Assembly: GCA_035541595.1 (NCBI GenBank)
Contig: DATKNA010000270.1
Span: 1 to 11,279, forward strand
Direction of reading: 5' to 3'
Source of the DNA: DATKNA01 sp035541595
GTDB lineage: Bacteria; Actinomycetota; Actinomycetes; Actinomycetales; Kineosporiaceae
Length of the DNA: 11,279 nt
Shown: positions 7,665-11,279 of the stretch, in pieces
How positions within the stretch are numbered: position 1 is the stretch's first letter
How the letters are laid out: each line of letters begins with the position of its first letter
Made by a program: the position numbers and the translations under genes
Notes under the pieces: model-generated
What the model was told of the DNA's origin: nothing
The model's database searches: none
What the model saw: only the letters and a program-made list of their open reading frames with translations

Positions 7665-7721
7665 TGCCGATGGTCGCGACCGGACCTGTGGACGGCGGGA
7701 CTCGCCCCGACGCTGTGGACG

Positions 7722-7727
7722 ACACTA
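7722..7727 (-). promoter_or_regulatory. Possible -10 element of the LexA-controlled recA promoter
   Basis: TAGTGT on the minus strand fits TANNNT and lies four bases downstream of the LexA palindrome, so bound LexA would cover the promoter. No good -35 element is visible. The position is plausible but the sequence match is weak. Confidence 0.35.
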
Positions 7728-7731
7728 GTCC

Positions 7732-7745
7732 CGAACACGTGTTCG
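7732..7745. promoter_or_regulatory. LexA-binding SOS box upstream of recA
   Basis: CGAACACGTGTTCG is a perfect 14-base palindrome with the GAAC-N4-GTTC core of actinobacterial and Gram-positive LexA boxes. It lies about 195 bases upstream of the recA start. LexA bound here should repress the distal recA promoter until RecA filaments trigger LexA cleavage. No other GAAC-N4-GTTC match was noticed in the window. Confidence 0.88.
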
Positions 7746-7788
7746 AGCCGTCACGACACGCCAGCAGGTTCCCGTGACCCTGCGTGCC

Positions 7789-8109
7789 CTACCTGCGCGC
7801 TCCATCGCCGACGTCGCCACGACGCGGCCGCCGGGTGGTCCCGGCCCGGTCCCGACGGGCCATGACGCCGAGCGCGCGGGCGAGCACGGTGGTCGCCAGC
7901 ACCTCGCGATGACGGTCGAGGTGCCCGCAGCCGCCCGGGGTGAGCCGGACCAGCGTGCGACGCCGGTCGTCCGGGTCGGACTGGCGCTCGAGCAGCCCCT
8001 TGGCCTCGAGGTGCGTCACGATGTCGCTGACGACGGACTGCGCCCGGTCGAGGTGCCGAGCCGCTCGTCGTCGCCCGTGCCGGAGAGCGTTTCGACCTCG
8101 GCCGTCCAT
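7789..8109 (-). pseudogene. Truncated MarR-family regulator, probably a remnant
   Basis: The 106-codon frame from the ATG at 8109 has the second half of a MarR winged helix-turn-helix: recognition helix and wing in AQSVVSDIVTHLEAKGLL and ERQSDPDDRRRTLVRLTPGG, then a helical stretch HLDRHREVLATTVLARALGVM. A MarR protein is usually about 140-160 residues and begins with two dimerisation helices and the first DNA-binding helices. Here those are missing: the roughly 25 residues before the recognition helix are Arg-rich and unlike the family, and only 46 bases separate the ATG from the permease stop codon. The C-terminal 20 residues are also Arg-rich. MarR genes often accompany drug exporters, so this was probably the regulator of the ABC operon. 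Whether a short protein is still made is unknown. Confidence 0.55.
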
Positions 8110-8155
8110 CGTCGATCCCGACGGATCTCGATCCGACCCGCGCGGTCGCTCAGGG

Positions 8156-8980
8156 TCAGGACAGCAATGTCCGGTCCAGCCGCCGGGCCGCCACCAGGAT
8201 CCCGATCAGGCCCAGGACGACGAGGTAGGCCACGTGGTTCACCGTCGTCCAGCTCACCATGCCCAGCGCGAGCTCGCGTGCCAGGGCGACGCCCTGGTAG
8301 AGCGGAGTGATCTGGATCAACCAGCGGATCGACTCGGGGTAGGTCGACAGCGGGTAGAACGTCGCCGAGAACAGGAACATCGGCAGGACCGCGAGCTGGA
8401 CCAGGTCGAGGTCCTGCCAGCTGCGCATGTAGGTGGTCGCCGCCATGCCGACACCGGCGAATGCCAGCCCGATGAGCAGCGCCGCAGGCAGGGTCAGGAC
8501 GGCCCACCACGACGTGACGGTGCCCGCGAGGGCCATCACCAGGAGGAACATGGCCGCGTAGGCCGACCCTCGAAGCAGCGCCCAGGTGACCTCGCCGACG
8601 GCCACGTCGCGTGGGCCGAGCGGCGTCGCGAGCACGGAGTCGTACAGCCGTGCGTACTTCAGCTTGAAGAAGACGTTGCCGGTGGTGTCGAAGACGGCCC
8701 CGTTCATCGCGGACGAGGCCAGCAGCGCAGGGGCCACGAACACCGCGTACGGCACGACGGTCCCGCCGCCGGCGTCGACGCTCCCCACCACCGTGCCCAG
8801 CCCGACACCGAGCGAGAAGAGGTAGAAGACGGGCTCGAAGAAGCCGCTGACGATGGTCGGCCAGAAGGTACGGACCGACCTGCCGTTGCGTTCGACGAGC
8901 ATCCGCGCCATGCCCGCCCCGGCGGGGATCGGGAGGGCTCGTACGATCGGCTGCGCCCATGATCGGGTCGCGTTGCTCAC
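8156..8980 (-). CDS. ABC-2 type exporter permease, second subunit
   Basis: An inner-membrane permease of 274 residues with six predicted hydrophobic segments, of the ABC-2 (NodJ/DrrB-like) type. Family features are an N-terminal amphipathic stretch, then TIVSGFFEPVFYLFSLGVGLG, a PYAVFVAPALLASSAM segment, YDSVLATPLGPRDVAVGE (the cytoplasmic coupling region), and LPMFLFSATFYPLSTYP with ITPLYQGVALARELALG near the end. It is a clear paralogue of the preceding permease, with the same motifs in the same order, so the two probably form a heterodimer. The GTG at 8980 overlaps the stop codon of the previous gene (GTGA), which indicates translational coupling and fixes the start. The substrate cannot be told; lipids, polysaccharides and drugs are all possible for this family. 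Confidence 0.9.
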   Translation of the reverse strand: MSNATRSWAQPIVRALPIPAGAGMARMLVERNGRSVRTFWPTIVSGFFEPVFYLFSLGVGLGTVVGSVDAGGGTVVPYAVFVAPALLASSAMNGAVFDTTGNVFFKLKYARLYDSVLATPLGPRDVAVGEVTWALLRGSAYAAMFLLVMALAGTVTSWWAVLTLPAALLIGLAFAGVGMAATTYMRSWQDLDLVQLAVLPMFLFSATFYPLSTYPESIRWLIQITPLYQGVALARELALGMVSWTTVNHVAYLVVLGLIGILVAARRLDRTLLS

Positions 8981-9843
8981 GAGACCAACCTCGACCGGTA
9001 CGCCCGGACCGCGACCAGCAGGCCGACGCCGAGCCACAGTGCGAGGTAGGCACAGTGCCCGGCGATCTCCCCCCAGTCGGGCCGCCCCAGCGTCAGCTGG
9101 CGGACGGCGGTGGTCCCGTGCCACAGCGGCGTCGCCCAGGCGATCGGCTGGAGCCAACCGGGCAGCTGGGTGACCGGGAAGAAGGTACCCGCGAACAGGA
9201 ACATCGGGATGATCCCGAACCGGAACAGCAGGTTGAAGTTGCCGTCGTTGTCCTGCCGGGCCGAGAAGGCCATGATCGTCGGCGCATGGGCGGCGCCGCA
9301 CAGCACGGCGACGAGCGCCCCGACCACGGCCAGTGGCCACGCAAAGGCGCCGAGCACGGCCGCGACCGCGGTGAAGGCGGCGCAGGCGAGGGTGATCCGC
9401 ACCAGGATGAACGTCGCGTGCCCGAGGACGAGGTCCACGGTCCCCAGTGGCGCGGCGAGCATCGCGTGGTACTGCCGCTGCCACTTGACGGCTCCCATCA
9501 CCGGATAGCTCGCTTCGCCGGCCGCGGTCTGCATGGCCGTCGCGGCGAGCAGCCCCGGCGCTACGAACTCGACGTACGGAACTCCACCGATGCCGCCGCC
9601 TGACCGGTTCACCAGCGTGCCCAGACCGAAGCCCAGCGCACCCAGGTACAGCAGCGGCGCGAGGAAGCTCGAGATGGCGCTCCCGAGCCATGTCCGGCGG
9701 TAGACCGTGAGCCAGTACGCGAAGGCCCGGCCGAAGAGAGCGCCAGGTCGCGGGTCCTGCGGGAGAACGCTGAGGTGCGCCGTCGGGACGGCGGTGTCGA
9801 CGTGCGCGCTCTCGCCGAGGGGCGTGGCCCGGGTCTCGGACAT
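8977..9843 (-). CDS. ABC-2 type exporter permease, first subunit
   Basis: An inner-membrane permease of 288 residues with about six hydrophobic segments. After a cytoplasmic N-terminus of about 45 residues come AISSFLAPLLYLGALGFGLG, VPYVEFVAPGLLAATAM, HAMLAAPLGTVDLVLGH, IPMFLFAGTFFPVTQLP and ATPLWHGTTAVRQLTLG, which match the ABC-2 NodJ/DrrB pattern motif for motif with the next gene. It starts with ATG 12 bases after the ATPase stop, the gap containing a CCGGGG stretch, and its last bases overlap the start of the second permease. With the ATPase it should form an exporter with two different membrane subunits. The substrate is unknown. Confidence 0.9.
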   Translation of the reverse strand: MSETRATPLGESAHVDTAVPTAHLSVLPQDPRPGALFGRAFAYWLTVYRRTWLGSAISSFLAPLLYLGALGFGLGTLVNRSGGGIGGVPYVEFVAPGLLAATAMQTAAGEASYPVMGAVKWQRQYHAMLAAPLGTVDLVLGHATFILVRITLACAAFTAVAAVLGAFAWPLAVVGALVAVLCGAAHAPTIMAFSARQDNDGNFNLLFRFGIIPMFLFAGTFFPVTQLPGWLQPIAWATPLWHGTTAVRQLTLGRPDWGEIAGHCAYLALWLGVGLLVAVRAYRSRLVS

Positions 9844-9855
9844 CCCCGGCTGCCC

Positions 9856-10848
9856 TCAGTCCACCAGCGTACGGCCGGTCAGCCGCAGGAAGACGTCCTC
9901 GAGGGTGGCCCGCCGGACCAGCAGGGACAGCGGGTGCAGGCCTCGGGCCACGACCGCCTCGGCCGCGGCGTCGCCGTCGTCGGTATAGACGAGCAGCCGG
10001 TCGGGCAGCACCTCGACCCGCTCACCCAGGCCGTCGGCGTCCGCCGCGAACGGCGCATGGTCGTCCGCCGGGAAGCGCAGCTCCAGCACCTCCCGCGTGG
10101 ACCACTGGGCGATCAGCGACCGCGGGCTGCCTTCGGCGACGATCCGGCCGCCGTCCATCACCACCAGGCGGTCGCACAACTGCTCGGCCTCGTCCATGTA
10201 GTGCGTGGTCAGCACGAGCGTGACGCCCTGCCGTTTGAGCCGGAACAACCGGTCCCACAGGACGTGCCGGGCCTGCGGGTCGAGCCCGGTGGTCGGCTCG
10301 TCCAGCAGCAGGATGTCGGGGTCGTTGACCAGGGACCGCGCGATCGTCAGGCGGCGCTTCATGCCGCCTGACAGCGGCTCCACCCTGCTGTCGGCACGCT
10401 CGGTCAGCTGGGCGAACTCGAGCAGCTCGTCGGCCTTCGCCCGTGCCTGCGCCCGGGGAATGCCGAAGTACCGGGCGTAGACGATGACGTTCTCCCGGAC
10501 CGTGAGTTCTTCGTCGAGGGTGTCCCGCTGCGGCACGACGCCGAGCCTCGCCCTGATCCGCGGCCCGTCCCGCCGCGGATCGAGCCCCAGGACGGACAGC
10601 CCGCCCCCGCTCGGCGGCGACACGCAGCCGATCATCCGCATCGTCGAGGACTTGCCCGCGCCGTTGGGGCCGAGGAAGCCGAAGGCCTCGCCCCGGTGGA
10701 CCTCGACGTCGATCCCGTCGACCGCGGTGAAGTCGCCGAACGTCTTCGTCAGCCCGCGAGCCTCGATGAGCACCGGGGCGTGCTCGAGGGCACCTGCGCC
10801 GGCCGCGGCCGCCGCCACGACCGCGCCCCCTGTGCCCTGGTCCGTCAT
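9856..10848 (-). CDS. ABC transporter ATP-binding protein, NodI/DrrA-like
   Basis: The ATPase that powers the two permeases encoded just downstream. In its 330 residues all nucleotide-binding motifs are present: Walker A GPNGAGKS (60-67), Q-loop Gln107 (VVPQRDTLDEELTVREN), signature LSGGM (159-163), Walker B LLLDEPTTGLDP (180-191) with Glu184, and switch His216 in TTHYMDEAEQ. The C-terminal 100 residues form the extra domain usual in DrrA/NodI-type exporters (MDGGRIVAEGSP, then RRATLEDVFLRLTGR). The N-terminal 20 residues are Ala/Gly-rich and nonconserved. The start is the ATG at 10848; upstream sequence in the same frame has no family similarity. The gene precedes permease one by 12 bases. 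It resembles daunorubicin-resistance ATPases, but that does not establish the substrate. Confidence 0.93.
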   Translation of the reverse strand: MTDQGTGGAVVAAAAAGAGALEHAPVLIEARGLTKTFGDFTAVDGIDVEVHRGEAFGFLGPNGAGKSSTMRMIGCVSPPSGGGLSVLGLDPRRDGPRIRARLGVVPQRDTLDEELTVRENVIVYARYFGIPRAQARAKADELLEFAQLTERADSRVEPLSGGMKRRLTIARSLVNDPDILLLDEPTTGLDPQARHVLWDRLFRLKRQGVTLVLTTHYMDEAEQLCDRLVVMDGGRIVAEGSPRSLIAQWSTREVLELRFPADDHAPFAADADGLGERVEVLPDRLLVYTDDGDAAAEAVVARGLHPLSLLVRRATLEDVFLRLTGRTLVD

Positions 10849-10855
10849 GGTGACG

Positions 10856-10890
10856 ACCCTACGAGGCGGCACAGACAGTCTCGACCCGAT
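10856..10890 (-). promoter_or_regulatory. Possible promoter of the ABC exporter operon
   Basis: In the 65-base gap between DUF3046 and the ATPase gene, the minus strand reads TCGAGA (four of six matches to TTGACA), a 17-base spacer, then TAGGGT (fits TANNNT). The -10 ends 7 bases before the ATG at 10848, which would give a leaderless or nearly leaderless mRNA. In GC-rich DNA such a match can arise by chance. Confidence 0.3.
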
Positions 10891-10913
10891 AATCCCGGCC
10901 GTCGACGGGACGC

Positions 10914-11150
10914 TCAGCGGGCCCGGCCCCGCGCCCGGGCCGACTCCTCCGGCCCCCACCAGCGCTCCCTCGGCACCTCGAGGTCGTGGGCGAGGGCCAG
11001 CCAGACGTCGCGCGGCTGCTCACCCGCCGCCAGCGCCTGCTCGGCTGTCCGGTGCCCGAGGGCACCGATGACGTGGTCCCGCACCAGGGTCCGCCCCCGG
11101 GCGGGGCCGAACTCGCCGTCCACCAACCCCCAGAACTCGCTCAGCCGCAC
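10914..11150 (-). CDS. DUF3046 family protein
   Basis: A 78-residue protein of the actinobacterial family DUF3046. The conserved pattern is clear: MRLSEFWGLVDGEFG at the N-terminus, then RDHVIGALGHRTAEQALAAG and DVWLALAHDLEVP. The last 15 residues are Arg/Ala-rich and variable. No biochemical function is established. The gene is usually immediately upstream of recA, as Rv2738c is in M. tuberculosis, and has been tied to recA mainly by this context. Here it is separated from recA by the ABC exporter cassette. The GTG at 11150 is chosen because homology begins there. No strong ribosome site is seen. Confidence 0.88.
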   Translation of the reverse strand: MRLSEFWGLVDGEFGPARGRTLVRDHVIGALGHRTAEQALAAGEQPRDVWLALAHDLEVPRERWWGPEESARARGRAR

Positions 11151-11204
11151 CCCGCGAGCATCGCACGCAGGGTTGGCGCCGGCCCCGGCCGCCCCCGCGC
11201 GGGT

Positions 11205-11227
11205 GTGTCGGTGGGGCGAGCGACAAT
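11205..11227 (+). promoter_or_regulatory. PafBC-like DNA-damage promoter of a divergent gene
   Basis: The plus strand reads GTGTCGGTG, 8 bases, then GACAAT. Against TTGTCRGTG-N8-TANNNT it differs at the first base of each half only. Spacing is exact, and the -10 ends 6 bases before the ATG at 11234, which suits a leaderless actinobacterial transcript. It has the same upstream core (TGTCGGTG) as the recA promoter in this window. The imperfect -10 lowers confidence. Confidence 0.55.
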
Positions 11228-11233
11228 CCCGCC

Positions 11234-11279
11234 ATGGCGCACCGACGCTCCGAGTCGTCGCCGGACCCGGGGTCCGGCG
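11234..11279 (+). CDS. Possible start of a divergent gene, cut by the window edge
   Basis: An ATG at 11234 opens a plus-strand frame that is still open at the window end after 15 codons (MAHRRSESSPDPGSG). The peptide is disordered-looking and cannot be assigned to a family. Support comes from its position just behind the PafBC-like promoter and its divergence from DUF3046. If the promoter is real, the product is likely a DNA repair or damage-response protein; an Lhr-type helicase is one guess from genes known to be damage-induced in mycobacteria, but nothing in these bases shows it. Confidence 0.4.
   Translation, partial: MAHRRSESSPDPGSG

Noticed and set aside
8016..8155. A second minus-strand frame reading into the MarR region (ends near ERLGTSTG)
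   Set aside because: It briefly suggested a frameshifted MarR N-terminus, but the similarity is only a few residues, and the same frame runs backward through the permease gene as a shadow.
10920..10941. 7-bp GGCCCGG/CCGGGCC inverted repeat
   Set aside because: It lies inside the end of the DUF3046 coding region, upstream of the stop codon, with no T-run. It encodes the Arg/Ala-rich tail and is probably incidental.

Overview
The window reads as chromosomal DNA of a high-GC actinobacterium. Third positions are strongly G/C, GTG starts are common, and the gene set is a recognisable actinobacterial neighbourhood: DUF3046, recA, recX, miaB, miaA, dapF, in the same order as around recA in Mycobacterium tuberculosis. 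All confident genes lie on the minus strand, so transcription runs from high to low coordinates. I do not assign a genus.

Right end (about 10850-11279): a small DUF3046 gene runs left. A possible divergent gene starts at 11234 on the plus strand and leaves the window. Just upstream of its ATG is a match to the PafBC-dependent DNA-damage promoter.

Middle right (about 7790-10850): a compact three-gene ABC-2 exporter operon (ATPase, then two paralogous permeases), followed by what looks like an N-terminally truncated MarR-type regulator. This cassette separates DUF3046 from recA, which are usually adjacent.

Centre (about 4740-7750): recA with recX one base behind it. recA carries an in-frame 368-residue intein with a LAGLIDADG-type homing endonuclease, inserted in the L2 DNA-binding loop between Gly205 and a Ser. 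This is the site class known from M. leprae RecA, not the M. tuberculosis site. Upstream of recA lie a perfect LexA (SOS) palindrome and, closer to the gene, a near-perfect PafBC/RecA-NDp promoter, so two DNA-damage inputs are predicted.

Left (143-4648): a DMT/EamA transporter with a strong Shine-Dalgarno sequence, then a tight miaB-miaA-dapF run. miaB and miaA act in succession on tRNA position 37 (prenylation by MiaA, methylthiolation by MiaB). dapF makes meso-diaminopimelate for lysine and cell wall. The 142 bases left of dapF hold nothing I can support.

The points of most interest are the RecA intein, the double damage control of recA, and the second damage-type promoter at the right edge. 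No CRISPR array, tRNA, rRNA or insertion sequence was seen.
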